DNA of 64,000 nt from Oscillospiraceae bacterium (GCA_902787975.1 CADAIP010000002.1:1-64000); one strand, 5' to 3'; shown: positions 35,049 to 44,431, counted from the stretch's first letter. The notes: generated from the sequence alone by a model not told the origin. Program-made: numbers and translations.

Positions 35049-36977
35049 TTACAGATTATCTGCACTTTTAGAGAGCAATTCGGTGTTGTACTTGAGGAAT
35101 CTCTCAAGGCCTTCGCTGTCAAGAGATCCGTGTGCAAGTTTTGCCTGATCGTAGATGTGCTGTGCAAGGCGGTCAGCCTCATCTTTCTTGGTGCCCATTG
35201 ATTCAAGAGCTTCAAGCTTTGTAATGAGCGGGTTGTCAGTATTAACGACAAGCTCTTCTGTCTCAGGGAACATGTCATTAAGCTGTTCTTCGGTCATGGT
35301 ACCCATTGATGACATCATTCTCTCATACTGGGCACGCATTTCCTTCATTCTTCTGTTATGCTCTGCTTCACGGATGAGAGCAGGAAGATTGTCTTTTCCC
35401 ATCTCCTGCGCGAAAACAATGAGCTTCTCATCGCCAACTGCGCTTCTGAAGAAATCCTTAAGCTTGTTTTTGGTCTCTTCATCAGATTCCTTACCGGAAA
35501 GCTCAGAGTCAACTCTCTTGAAGCTGTAATCAGGCTTCTTCATCTCAAGATATGACATAAAGTTATTGTCGATCTCTTCATCCATGACGATTACTTCGAA
35601 GCCGTCATTCTTGCTCATCTCGACATAAGCAGCCTGAGCCTTGGGATCAGTAGTATATCTGATCGTCTTTCTGTCTTCAGAAGTAAGTTCTTCTATGGTC
35701 TTAAATGCACCGTCAACTGTCTTGAACAGGCAGATACCGTCAACCTTCTCGTAGAACTTCTCTTCTTTCATCATGCCGTACTTAACGAATACGGAGATAT
35801 CTGACCAGTACTTCTCATAGTCTTCTCTCTGCTTCTTGAAGAGTTCATTAAGCTTGTCGGATACTTTCTTAATGATATGGCCTGAAAGTTTCTTTACGTA
35901 TTCATCCTGCTGGAGTGCGGAACGTGATACATTGAGCGGCAGATCTGAACAATCGAGACATCCCTGCAAAAGGAATAAGAAATCAGGAATGATCTCTTCA
36001 ATGTTATCAGCTACGAAGATCTGGTGATTATAGATTTTGATCCTTCCCTCAAGTGACTGATAGATATTGTCTGTCTTAGGGAAATAAAGGATACCCTGAA
36101 GTGTGAAAGGATAATCCATGTTGAGGTGGATCCAGAACAAAGGATCCCTGCCGTCATTAAATACGCTGTGATAGAACTGCTTATATTCAGATTCAGTACA
36201 CTCAGAAGGTTTCTTCGTCCAAAGAGGAGCTTTGTTGTTAACCGGAACATAAGATACCGGTGAAGGTGTATATGTCTCGCCCTTCTCTTCTGCTTCTTTC
36301 TTGCGCTTCTGTTCTGCTTCCTCGTGAAGTCTGTCAGATTTAGTATCTACGAAATAGATATCAGCGGGTGCAAAATAGCAGTACTTGCGGATAGTCATTC
36401 TGATAGTAGCGGAATCGAAGATCTTGATCGCATCTTCTGAAAGCTTCAGAGTGATTATGGTACCTCTTTCTTTCTTGTCTGAAGGAAGGATCTCATAATC
36501 CATACCGTCATTGGACTTCCAGATAACAGGCTCTGCATCTTCCATGAAGCTCTTTGTGTTGATAGTAACTTCATCGGCAACCATGAATGCTGAGTAGAAA
36601 CCGAGACCGAAGTGACCGATGATGCCGGTCTTGTCTGTTGACTCCTGCTGGTACTTGGTAACAAAATCTAGAGCGCCTGAGAATGCGATCTGGTTGATGT
36701 ATTTCTCAACCTCATTCTCGGTCATACCGATACCGTTATCCTCAAATGAAATAGTCTTGTTATCGTCATCGTAAACGACTCTGATAGAATAATCGGTTTT
36801 GTCAGGCTCTTTCTCAGCCTTGCCCAATTCTACGAGTCTTCTGTGCTTGGCGATAGCATCTGCACAGTTTGATACTAATTCTCTGATGAAGATATCCTTA
36901 TCCTCATAGAGCCATTGTCTGATGACCGGAAAAATATTCTCGGTTGTTACCGATATCTTTCCTGATTTTGATTCCAT
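35049..36977 (-). CDS. htpG: Hsp90-family chaperone HtpG
   Basis: 642 residues. The N-terminal GHKL ATPase shows ELVSNCADAIAK, FEDNGIGMTENEVEKYI and IGHFGLGFYSAFMVAD; the middle domain has the conserved SRSALQQDEYVKKL region, and the C-terminal dimer domain ends without the eukaryotic tail. An excellent GGAGGTGGTATAA ribosome site precedes ATG. It is the only gene between the aminotransferase and purL, and no CIRCE element was seen in front of it. Confidence 0.96.
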   Translation of the reverse strand: MESKSGKISVTTENIFPVIRQWLYEDKDIFIRELVSNCADAIAKHRRLVELGKAEKEPDKTDYSIRVVYDDDNKTISFEDNGIGMTENEVEKYINQIAFSGALDFVTKYQQESTDKTGIIGHFGLGFYSAFMVADEVTINTKSFMEDAEPVIWKSNDGMDYEILPSDKKERGTIITLKLSEDAIKIFDSATIRMTIRKYCYFAPADIYFVDTKSDRLHEEAEQKRKKEAEEKGETYTPSPVSYVPVNNKAPLWTKKPSECTESEYKQFYHSVFNDGRDPLFWIHLNMDYPFTLQGILYFPKTDNIYQSLEGRIKIYNHQIFVADNIEEIIPDFLFLLQGCLDCSDLPLNVSRSALQQDEYVKKLSGHIIKKVSDKLNELFKKQREDYEKYWSDISVFVKYGMMKEEKFYEKVDGICLFKTVDGAFKTIEELTSEDRKTIRYTTDPKAQAAYVEMSKNDGFEVIVMDEEIDNNFMSYLEMKKPDYSFKRVDSELSGKESDEETKNKLKDFFRSAVGDEKLIVFAQEMGKDNLPALIREAEHNRRMKEMRAQYERMMSSMGTMTEEQLNDMFPETEELVVNTDNPLITKLEALESMGTKKDEADRLAQHIYDQAKLAHGSLDSEGLERFLKYNTELLSKSADNL

Positions 36978-36996
36978 TTATACCACCTCCAAATAG

Positions 36997-37869
36997 TTAG
37001 CCGTTCAAAGCGCGCTTTTCAGCGCCAATATATTCAGATGTATATTCCTGATACATCTTAGAGATATTCTTAAGTATTTCATTATCAGCAGATTTGAATT
37101 CGTAATCATCTATATACCTGACAGGCAGGATATCGAAGGGCGTGCTCGATACGAATATCGCATCGCGTGAAGGATCGAGTTCTTCAGGTCTGAACGTGCC
37201 GATCTGAAGTTCAAGTCCTGATCTGTTAAGAGCTTCCATGACTCTTTTACGTGTAATACCTATAAGGATCTTACTGTCCGGAGCCGAATAAACCTGACCG
37301 TCCCTGATGACGAACAGATTGGACATTGATCCTTCGTACAATTTGCCTTCGTTATCAGCAAGCACAAGCTCAAAAGGAAGTCCGTGGGAGTTTTCCTTTT
37401 TGAACTTCTCATTAACTGTTGTCTTGTAATCGCCCCTGAATATCTTAAGATTGGGAGTCTTGCGTTCCCAGTTAAGAAGGCTTGTATTTATTCCCTGCTC
37501 GAAAAGTTCTTTGCCGGGTAATGTAATGTCAGCCTCATGTATAAGAAGACATTCTTTTGTAAGAACTATTCTGATCGAACCGTCTGTGATCTTTTCGAGA
37601 TCGACAAGGCTGTAGCTCTCTGCCAGGATCTTGGAAGTATCGACAGGAAAGTCTTCCAGGCCCTTAACTGATTTAACAAGTCTTGCAAGATGATCTTCTG
37701 CAAACAAGAGAACTCCGTCTTTTACGCGGATGGTCTCATAGTATGTTCTTATATCAACGGGTTTCTGGAGAGACTCGCAAAGCTCTGAACTTACCCTGTA
37801 ATATTTGCCGCAAAATAAAAAGCCGTTACCGGTAAGATGTTCCATCAACGGATAAGCCATTGGTATCAA
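36997..37869 (-). CDS. class IV aminotransferase (branched-chain / D-amino acid / aminodeoxychorismate lyase group)
   Basis: 290 residues. A fold-type IV PLP enzyme: RTYYETIRVKDGVLLFAEDHLARL, PLP Lys in FRGDYKTT (about 145-152) and the signature EGSMSNLFVIRDG. The sequence does not decide between branched-chain aminotransferase, D-amino acid aminotransferase and aminodeoxychorismate lyase. The first codon is TTG 37869 with AAGGGG just upstream; an ATG at 37860 is the alternative. Divergent from argG, sharing a 236-bp control region. Confidence 0.82.
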   Translation of the reverse strand: MIPMAYPLMEHLTGNGFLFCGKYYRVSSELCESLQKPVDIRTYYETIRVKDGVLLFAEDHLARLVKSVKGLEDFPVDTSKILAESYSLVDLEKITDGSIRIVLTKECLLIHEADITLPGKELFEQGINTSLLNWERKTPNLKIFRGDYKTTVNEKFKKENSHGLPFELVLADNEGKLYEGSMSNLFVIRDGQVYSAPDSKILIGITRKRVMEALNRSGLELQIGTFRPEELDPSRDAIFVSSTPFDILPVRYIDDYEFKSADNEILKNISKMYQEYTSEYIGAEKRALNG

Positions 37870-38023
37870 AGTTCCCCTTGAGAATTATTCATGCATATAA
37901 TGCCACATATGATTTTATACAAAAGCCCCGGCTTTTACAAAATGATAGGTATAAAAACATGCACAAAAAATTTAATTTATTTCTTACTTGTTTTAATATA
38001 GCGACGTTATTAAAATCTTTGTG

Positions 38024-38052
38024 TTGACTTAAATGGCAGTCAAGTGTATGAT
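38024..38052 (+). promoter_or_regulatory. sigma-A promoter of argG
   Basis: TTGACT (38024-38029), 17-bp spacer, TATGAT (38047-38052). It lies 54 bp before the argG start, leaving a leader of about 45 nt. Confidence 0.8.
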
Positions 38053-38074
38053 ATGCGAAGTTTATACAAAGTTA

Positions 38075-38088
38075 TGCATAAATATTCA
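38075..38088 (+). promoter_or_regulatory. candidate ARG box (ArgR/AhrC operator)
   Basis: TGCAT-AAAT-ATTCA differs at one base from the ARG-box core TGAAT-WWWW-ATTCA. It sits just downstream of the argG -10, where a repressor would block transcription. A weaker half-matching copy, TTGAG-AATT-ATTCA, is at 37878-37891 near the divergent aminotransferase gene. Confidence 0.55.
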
Positions 38089-38105
38089 TAAATCGGAGGT
38101 GCCTT

Positions 38106-39320
38106 ATGGCAAAAGAAAAATTCTTACTGGCTTATTCCGGCGGACTTGATACTTCTATCATCATCCCGTGGCTTCTTGAGCACTATGACTGCGAAGTCGT
38201 AGCTTACTGCGGAGAAGTTGGCGTTGGTGTAGATCACGACTATCTTGAGAAGAAAGCACTTAAGTGCGGCGCTATCAAGTGCATTATCGAAGACATTTCT
38301 GAGGAATTCGTTTCTGACTTCGTCTTCCCTACACTCAAGGCTAATGCAGTTTACGAGGGCAAATACCTCCTCGGTACATCAATGGCACGTCCTGTTATCG
38401 CTAAGCACTTCGTTGAAGCAGCACACGCTAACGGATGCACAACGATCGTTCACGGCTGCACAGGTAAGGGTAATGATCAGGTAAGATTCGAACTTTCAAT
38501 CAAGGCTCTCGATCCTGACATGAAGATCCTTGCTCCCTGGAGAATCTGGGACATCAAGTCACGTGACGAAGAGATCGACTACGCTCAGGCACGCGGCATC
38601 GACGTTCCCGTTACAAAGGAAAACAATTATTCCAAGGATGAGAACCTCTGGCACCTCTCTCACGAAGGTATGGATCTCGAAGATCCTGCAAACGAGCCTA
38701 ACCTCGACAAGATCCTTGAGCTCATGGTTTCACCTGAGAAGGCACCTGATACACCTACATATGTAACGATCAAGTTCGAAAAGGGTATCCCTGTAGAAGT
38801 TGACGGACAGAAGCTCTCTCCTGCTGACCTTCTCAGATACTGCAACAAGGTTGCTGCAGCTAACGGCGTAGGTATCGCTGATATCGTTGAGAACCGTCTC
38901 GTTGGCATGAAGAGCCGCGGCGTTTATGAGACACCCGGCGGAACACTTCTTTTCGCAGCTCACAGAGAGCTCGAGCTCCTCACAGTTGAGCGTGACACTA
39001 TCCACTATAAGGATCTCGTAGCACAGAAGTTCGCTGAACTCGTTTACTATGGACAGTGGTTCCACCCTCTCCGTGAAGCACTCTCCGCTTTCGTAGATAA
39101 AACACAGGAAGTTGTTACTGGTGAAGTTAAGATGAAGCTCTACAAGGGCAACTGCACACCTGCTGGCACAACATCACCCTTCTCTCTCTACGATCCTGAG
39201 ATCGCTACATTTGAGGCTGATGACGTTTACAACCAGGCTGATGCAGGCGGATTCATCAACTGCTTCGGTCTCCCTATGAAAGTTAATGCTAAGATGAAGC
39301 AGAAGAACGGTTTACTCTGA
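38106..39320 (+). CDS. argG: argininosuccinate synthase
   Basis: 404 residues. Joins citrulline and aspartate with ATP. The N-terminal ATP loop [16 protein letters not shown], the [13 protein letters not shown] stretch and the [14 protein letters not shown]-terminal block are intact. CGGAGG 6 bp before ATG. Followed by its own terminator, then two acetyltransferases and argH. Confidence 0.97.
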   Translation: MAKEKFLLAYSGGLDTSIIIPWLLEHYDCEVVAYCGEVGVGVDHDYLEKKALKCGAIKCIIEDISEEFVSDFVFPTLKANAVYEGKYLLGTSMARPVIAKHFVEAAHANGCTTIVHGCTGKGNDQVRFELSIKALDPDMKILAPWRIWDIKSRDEEIDYAQARGIDVPVTKENNYSKDENLWHLSHEGMDLEDPANEPNLDKILELMVSPEKAPDTPTYVTIKFEKGIPVEVDGQKLSPADLLRYCNKVAAANGVGIADIVENRLVGMKSRGVYETPGGTLLFAAHRELELLTVERDTIHYKDLVAQKFAELVYYGQWFHPLREALSAFVDKTQEVVTGEVKMKLYKGNCTPAGTTSPFSLYDPEIATFEADDVYNQADAGGFINCFGLPMKVNAKMKQKNGLL

Positions 39321-39342
39321 TTTACTTAATATAGTTTCTCAA

Positions 39343-39376
39343 GGGCTGTCTCTTATGTGGAGGCAGCCCATTTTTA
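39343..39376 (+). terminator. intrinsic terminator after argG
   Basis: GGGCTGTCTC pairs with GAGGCAGCCC across TTATGTG, then ATTTTTATT. Same inner stem GCTGTCTC/GAGGCAGC as the metY terminator. It may only partly stop transcription into the GNAT and argH genes, since no strong promoter is seen after it. Confidence 0.85.
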
Positions 39377-39406
39377 TTAATTGTTATAGCATCTAAGGTG
39401 ATTCAT

Positions 39407-39835
39407 ATGAACGTACTTTTTACTGACTACATTACACCTGAAGAATATATGGACTTTCGCCAGGCCGTAGGATGGTCTGCTTTTCCAATTGAACAGGCCG
39501 AACAGGGGCTTAAGAATTCATATGTCTTCTGCTTGCGGAAAGAAGGAAAAGCGATTGCTCTCGGACGTGTTATCTGGGATCACGGATATGTTGTATATAT
39601 AGCTGATGTGATCGTTCTTCCCGAATTCCAGGGTTCAGGCTACGGCAGAATGATAATGGAGAAGATAATGACTACCATTAACAGCTGGCTGAAACCTGAT
39701 TACAAGGTTATGGTTACACTTGTAGCAGCAAAAGGAAAAGAAGAATTCTATGAGAAATTCGGCTTCTTCAAGCGTCCAAATGAAAACTTCGGATGCGGTA
39801 TGTGCCAGTGGATATTCAACGAAGACAAAGGTTGA
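39407..39835 (+). CDS. GNAT-family N-acetyltransferase
   Basis: 142 residues from ATG 39407 (AAGGTG 6 bp upstream; a GTG 9 bp earlier is less likely). GNAT motif A is clear: VYIADVIVLPEFQGSGYGRMIMEKIM, where QGSGYG binds acetyl-CoA, and the C-terminal YEKFGFFKRPNENFGCGMCQW is typical of small single-domain GNATs. Acceptor unknown. It sits between argG and argH, so a role in N-acetylglutamate formation is a possibility but not shown by the sequence. Confidence 0.85.
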   Translation: MNVLFTDYITPEEYMDFRQAVGWSAFPIEQAEQGLKNSYVFCLRKEGKAIALGRVIWDHGYVVYIADVIVLPEFQGSGYGRMIMEKIMTTINSWLKPDYKVMVTLVAAKGKEEFYEKFGFFKRPNENFGCGMCQWIFNEDKG

Positions 39836-39847
39836 GAGGTTGCTAAT

Positions 39848-40306
39848 ATGAACATCGAATACAGGTTAATGTCTATTGAAGATTACACTCAGGCTTATGA
39901 TCTTTGGATCAAATGCGGCAATGGCCTTAATAACAAGGATGATTCCAAAGAAGGCATAGAAAAATACCTCAAACGCAATCCTTCTACTTCTTTCGTTGCA
40001 GTTTGCGATGAAAAAGTCGTTGGTGTGATATTATGTGGTCATGACGGAAGGCGCGGCATCATACAGCATGCATGCGTGTCACCTGATTACAGAAGATCCG
40101 GTATCGGCAAAAAGCTCGTAGATCTTGCTTTGGAAGCTTTAAAGGCTGAAGGTATCAACAAAGTTCTTCTGGTCGCTTTCAAGAAAAACGAAGGCGGTAA
40201 TAAATTCTGGGAATCACAGGGATTCACACTCCGTGAAGATCTGAATTACAGGAACAAAGCTTTATCAGAAATGATCAGGATCGATCCTGATTATATAAAG
40301 GAGTAA
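39848..40306 (+). CDS. GNAT-family N-acetyltransferase
   Basis: 152 residues. Acetyl-CoA motif VSPDYRRSGIGKKLVDLALEAL (R-R-S-G-I-G) near 78-99, then KVLLVAFKKNEGGNKFWESQGF, a classic GNAT C-terminal half. Distinct from the preceding GNAT, not a recent duplicate. It is 12 bp after that gene and 4 bp before argH, so the three are translated together. Acceptor unknown; arginine context makes glutamate, ornithine or a related amine worth testing. Confidence 0.86.
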   Translation: MNIEYRLMSIEDYTQAYDLWIKCGNGLNNKDDSKEGIEKYLKRNPSTSFVAVCDEKVVGVILCGHDGRRGIIQHACVSPDYRRSGIGKKLVDLALEALKAEGINKVLLVAFKKNEGGNKFWESQGFTLREDLNYRNKALSEMIRIDPDYIKE

Positions 40307-40310
40307 CTAT

Positions 40311-41672
40311 ATGGCTAAAAAAATGTGGGCCGGACGCTTTGAGAAAGCAACCGACAAAGAAGTAAACGATTACAACTCTTCCCTTCCCTTTGACTGTAAG
40401 ATGTACAGTCAGGACATCGAAGGTTCCATCGCTCATTCACAGATGCTTGCCAAGCAGGGCGTTATTTCACAGAAGGATGCTGATGATATAAAGAGCGGAC
40501 TACTTTCCATCAAGGAAGATATCGAATCCGGCAAACTGACATTTGATTCAGATGCTGAAGACATCCACATGTTTATTGAAGAGGAACTCACAAACCGTAT
40601 CGGTGATGCCGGCAAGCGTCTTCATACAGGCCGTTCAAGAAATGACCAGGTCGCTTTGGACCAGCGTTTGTATATGGTTGATGAAGCCGGCGAGATCATT
40701 GAGTTGTTGGATGACCTTCTTGATACTTTGGTTGAGATAGCTAAAGCCAATACCGAGACATACATGCCCGGTTATACCCATCTCCAGAGAGCACAGCCTA
40801 TTACTTATGCCCACTATCTTTCCGCTTATATCGAGATGTTCAAGAGAGACATCGACAGGATCAATGAGGCAAAGGATCGTGCAAATATTTCTCCTTTGGG
40901 AAGCGGAGCTCTTGCCGGAACGACATATCCTTTAGACCGTTCTTTTGTTGCTGAGCAGCTTGGTATGAATGGAGTTACACTCTGCTCACTTGATGGTGTA
41001 GCTGACAGAGACTTTGCAATTGAATTTGCTTCTGCATGCTCTATCCTCATGATGCACCTTTCCCGTATGAGCGAAGAAATCATTCTATATGCTTCACAGG
41101 AATTCAAGTTCTATGAGTTGGATGATGCTTATTCTACCGGTTCATCGATGATGCCCCAGAAGAAGAATCCTGACGTAGCTGAGCTTACACGTGGTAAGAC
41201 AGGACGTGTTTACGGCGACCTTATCTCACTTCTGGTTATCATGAAGGGACTTCCCCTTACATATAACAAAGACATGCAGGAAGTTCAGGAAGCAATGTTT
41301 GACTGCATCGATACTATCAAGGCTGTACTTCCTCCCTTCACAGGCATGATCAAGACAATGACCATCCGTAAGGACAATATGGAAAAGGCTGCACTCGGCG
41401 GCTTTACAAACGCTACTGATCTTGCTGACTATCTCGTAAAGAAGGGACTTCCTTTCCGTGAGACACATGCTATTTCCGGTAAGCTTGTACATTACTGCAT
41501 TGAGAACGGTATCTCATTATTGGATGTATCTCTCGATAAGCTTAAGGAATTCTCACCTGCTTTCGAAGAAGATGTTTATGATGCAATCTCACTTAAGACC
41601 TGCGTTGAAGGCAGAAGCCTTACAGGCGGTCCTGCTCCTGAGACAGTAAAGAATTATCTTGAGAATCTTTAA
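40311..41672 (+). CDS. argH: argininosuccinate lyase
   Basis: 453 residues. Splits argininosuccinate into arginine and fumarate. The fumarase/aspartase-superfamily signature GSSMMPQKKNPD (about 279-290), the N-terminal MWAGRFEKATDKEVNDYNSS and HTGRSRNDQVALD are all intact. AAGGAG precedes ATG. It is the last gene of the arginine unit before a two-way terminator. Confidence 0.97.
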   Translation: MAKKMWAGRFEKATDKEVNDYNSSLPFDCKMYSQDIEGSIAHSQMLAKQGVISQKDADDIKSGLLSIKEDIESGKLTFDSDAEDIHMFIEEELTNRIGDAGKRLHTGRSRNDQVALDQRLYMVDEAGEIIELLDDLLDTLVEIAKANTETYMPGYTHLQRAQPITYAHYLSAYIEMFKRDIDRINEAKDRANISPLGSGALAGTTYPLDRSFVAEQLGMNGVTLCSLDGVADRDFAIEFASACSILMMHLSRMSEEIILYASQEFKFYELDDAYSTGSSMMPQKKNPDVAELTRGKTGRVYGDLISLLVIMKGLPLTYNKDMQEVQEAMFDCIDTIKAVLPPFTGMIKTMTIRKDNMEKAALGGFTNATDLADYLVKKGLPFRETHAISGKLVHYCIENGISLLDVSLDKLKEFSPAFEEDVYDAISLKTCVEGRSLTGGPAPETVKNYLENL

Positions 41673-41700
41673 GATACTGTTTTCGAAAAATAAGCAAATT

Positions 41701-41735
41701 AAAAGAGGTTGTCACTTAAGACAACCTCTTTTGTT
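41701..41735. terminator. two-way intrinsic terminator between argH and the choline-binding-type gene
   Basis: AAAAGAGGTTGTC (41701-41713) and GACAACCTCTTTT (41720-41732) form a perfect 13-bp stem with a 6-nt loop and A/T runs on both sides, serving both convergent genes. Confidence 0.92.
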
Positions 41736-41752
41736 ATAAGACTAATCTGTTC

Positions 41753-42949
41753 TTATGCTACCCAGGCGCCACTTGCATCTACATAGTAATTGTCAACATA
41801 TGTATCAGCAGCCATCTTTCCGTCTTCATAGAGGTAATACCAGCATCCGCCGGAATAGATCCATCCGGCTTGCATAGCACCTGAATTGTTAAAGTAATAC
41901 CAGTAGCCGTCTATGAAGAGCCAGCCTGTTTCCATAGCACCTGAGCCGTTCATGAAATACATCGTTCCATTATCATTGACCCAGCCGGTTGCCATAGTGT
42001 AATCAGGATTGAGATAATACCATGCACCATCATAGATCCAGCCTGTAGCTGCATAACCGCTGCCGACGAAGTAATACCATTTGTCATTAAGATACTGCCA
42101 GCCGGTTGCCATAGCTCCGGAAGGATACATGTAATATGCCATTCCACAGTCAACAACAAAGTTAGATGCAACCATGACTCCATTATCAGGATTCAGATAG
42201 TACCAAGCACCATCGTAGATCCAGCCTGTATGCATTCTTCCTGAATCTTCGAAATAATACCAGTTACCGTTATCTAAAACCCAACCGGTTTTCATAATTC
42301 CGTCAGGTCCGAAATAATAAGTAATATTATCGATAGTCTGCCAGCCGGTTATTCTTGTTTCTTCTTCATTATAAAATACCCAGCCTTCTCTTGTGTCCTT
42401 CCATCCATAAGATGTGGATTCAAGGAAATGATATCCTGTAAGAAAGCATCTGTCGGCTCTATCACCGTCAAATCTGTTCTCGTCACTGATAATCGTGAAA
42501 TCTCTTGACATCAATACCTGGTCCATAGCGTTACCTTCTGCGATTGTAAGAACATCTCCTTCACGCTTGATTACGATAAACCAATGACCAACAGACCATG
42601 TGTTGGGATTGCCGACAGAAATAACATCACCAACCCTTATCTCGTTAATGTCATAGAAATCGTCACCGCTCTCAGGTCTGGCATTATAACAATAAGCAGC
42701 ATAGTCAGCTACATAAGCATAGCAGCCTGTACCGTAGCCTCCTGCAAGCTTAGGTGTTGTACTGTTAGTCCATTCATTTCCTTCGGACCATCTGGGATCA
42801 TTAAGGAAATCATCGATTATGCCAATTCCTGTGTATGCTGTTCTCGTATCTGCTTTACTCTTATTGGCAAAGAAAGGGCTTACCAAAACACCTAACGCCA
42901 AAAAAAAAGCCAACGAAAAAGACATAAGCTTTTTTGTAATAGTCATCAT
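41753..42949 (-). CDS. secreted CHAP/NlpC-like cysteine hydrolase with choline-binding-type repeats
   Basis: 398 residues from ATG 42949 (GAGGAGACAG upstream; the earlier ATG at 42961 lies ahead of that ribosome site). A signal peptide (about 1-33, ending near KADTRT) is followed by an amidase-like domain (about 35-165) with Cys in GYGTGCYAYVADYAAY and His in VGHWFIVIKREGDVLTIAEGN, as in CHAP or NlpC/P60 folds. Then come about ten aromatic repeats of type GWxxxxGxWYYxxxxGxM (about 185-385), the cell-wall-binding choline/glucan-binding family. Likely a wall hydrolase anchored to teichoic acid or a surface glycan. The catalytic call is less certain than the repeats. Confidence 0.82.
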   Translation of the reverse strand: MMTITKKLMSFSLAFFLALGVLVSPFFANKSKADTRTAYTGIGIIDDFLNDPRWSEGNEWTNSTTPKLAGGYGTGCYAYVADYAAYCYNARPESGDDFYDINEIRVGDVISVGNPNTWSVGHWFIVIKREGDVLTIAEGNAMDQVLMSRDFTIISDENRFDGDRADRCFLTGYHFLESTSYGWKDTREGWVFYNEEETRITGWQTIDNITYYFGPDGIMKTGWVLDNGNWYYFEDSGRMHTGWIYDGAWYYLNPDNGVMVASNFVVDCGMAYYMYPSGAMATGWQYLNDKWYYFVGSGYAATGWIYDGAWYYLNPDYTMATGWVNDNGTMYFMNGSGAMETGWLFIDGYWYYFNNSGAMQAGWIYSGGCWYYLYEDGKMAADTYVDNYYVDASGAWVA

Positions 42950-43085
42950 CTGTCTCCTCATAAGTCTTTATTTGATTCAAAGAACCTGTGATATTCAAAT
43001 TATATATGCTGATTTAGACAGAAACTATTATATTTGTGGCTATTTTAAAGAAATTGCCCATAAATGACGGCTTTTTGGCCGCATT

Positions 43086-44009
43086 TTAGAACAAATTTTC
43101 ATCGTAGAACGCAACAAATGATTCGAACAGATCAGTGTTATGGTTTACGTTCAAAAACTGATTATGACCTTTTCCTTCAAGTCTTATGAATGTAAATCTA
43201 GGATCATCCTTAAACGCATTGTAATAAATGTCATAGCCGTATTCGATGGGGACAATATTGTCATCACTGCTGTGAACAACCATTATCTCAGCATCTGTTG
43301 AAGCAAATCCGATAAGTGCGCTGTTGGTTGCATAATCGCCGTATTTTGCTCGCTCATAAACTTTAATTACAGGCATCAGAATTTTAACGACAGGACCGAT
43401 TACCTTCGTGCCTCCGCCTTCAACAAGATCAGTTGAACTGTTAGGGCCTGAACATTCAATAACAGCTTCTACTTCCGGGTGATATGTAAGCACATTGGAA
43501 ACAGAATAACCTCCCCAGCTGTGACCGAAAAGGCCTATCGGAAGAGCAGGGAAATTACCGCTGTCTTCTACAAATGATATTGCATAATCCAGATCAATAA
43601 CGCCCTGTGGTACGCCGCCGATTCCTTTTCCGCCGCTCTCGTCATTTCCGGTTGCATCGTAAGCGAAAACATAATATCCGTTCTGTGCGAAATAGTTGAT
43701 GGCAGGCATATAGGAGTTATGTCCGCCGGCACCGTAACCGTGGGCAAATACGATTATCGCTTTTTGCTCTTCTCCTGATGAATACATGTATCCGACAATA
43801 TTCTGTCCTTTATCGGAAGGAAACTCATATCTTGTACGTTCAAGACCTTCAAAAGATTCAGCGTGATACATGAATGCATTATTAGTCTCAAACCTTCTTC
43901 CGAAATACATTGCGTAAAGTCCGAGTGATACACCTATCCATAGTGCTGCAAGCACTACAAGAGATATCAGAATAACTATTACAGCTTTTGATGACTTTTT
44001 CTTTGCCAT
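43086..44009 (-). CDS. membrane-anchored alpha/beta hydrolase
   Basis: 307 residues from ATG 44009 (AGGGAAGATATA upstream). N-terminal anchor (about 8-33), then an alpha/beta hydrolase domain: VFAHGYGAGGHNSY, AYDATGNDESGGK, nucleophile elbow GHSWGG, Asp in VVHSSDDNIVP, His in EGKGHNQFL. The full triad is present, unlike the protein at 25893-26933. It is the last gene of the GH13/GH27 operon, so an esterase acting on decorated glycans is a reasonable guess. Confidence 0.85.
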   Translation of the reverse strand: MAKKKSSKAVIVILISLVVLAALWIGVSLGLYAMYFGRRFETNNAFMYHAESFEGLERTRYEFPSDKGQNIVGYMYSSGEEQKAIIVFAHGYGAGGHNSYMPAINYFAQNGYYVFAYDATGNDESGGKGIGGVPQGVIDLDYAISFVEDSGNFPALPIGLFGHSWGGYSVSNVLTYHPEVEAVIECSGPNSSTDLVEGGGTKVIGPVVKILMPVIKVYERAKYGDYATNSALIGFASTDAEIMVVHSSDDNIVPIEYGYDIYYNAFKDDPRFTFIRLEGKGHNQFLNVNHNTDLFESFVAFYDENLF

Positions 44010-44023
44010 TATATCTTCCCTAT

Positions 44024-44431
44024 TCAAACGTTCTTTGTTATTTCATATGCGCGGATAAGATAATCTTCAATTGCGGAAGTGTCATCTTCACCATTTAGAT
44101 CAAACCATAGAAATCCGCCGTTTACAGATAATTCTTTCGCACTCATTATACCTCTCAAATAAACTTGAGCAATATGATTAGCACAAACCCTGCAGTCATA
44201 AAGATCCCGAAGCTCACCCGCTTTGCTGATATCCTGTAGATCGGAAATGCCCTTCACCTTCAGAAGATACATGTGAATTATACGGGCAATATTCTTTCTG
44301 TTTATTTCATCTTCATGGTATAACTTATCTTCAAATTCAAGCCATCCGTTTTCAAGGCCATTCGAAAAGACATCTCCGGTATCTTCTCCGAAAACTTCAA
44401 GAAGTCTTTTAATGAACTTTTCACGTGTCAT
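44024..44431 (-). CDS. unknown 135-residue protein in the glycosidase operon
   Basis: No family is firmly recognised. The sequence has no signal peptide or membrane segment and is acidic and helical. The stretch from ARIIHMYLLKVKGIS to HIAQVYLRGIM is loosely like an S-layer-homology repeat (buried aliphatics and an aromatic, ending in GIM), but without a signal peptide this is weak. It overlaps the upstream GH27 gene by ATGA, and its stop is near the hydrolase start, so it is clearly translated as part of the operon. Confidence 0.7.
   Translation of the reverse strand: MTREKFIKRLLEVFGEDTGDVFSNGLENGWLEFEDKLYHEDEINRKNIARIIHMYLLKVKGISDLQDISKAGELRDLYDCRVCANHIAQVYLRGIMSAKELSVNGGFLWFDLNGEDDTSAIEDYLIRAYEITKNV

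Noticed and set aside
37922..37937. AAAAGC-CCCG-GCTTTT hairpin as a terminator
   Set aside because: It lies between divergent promoters with no transcript to end and only a short T stretch.
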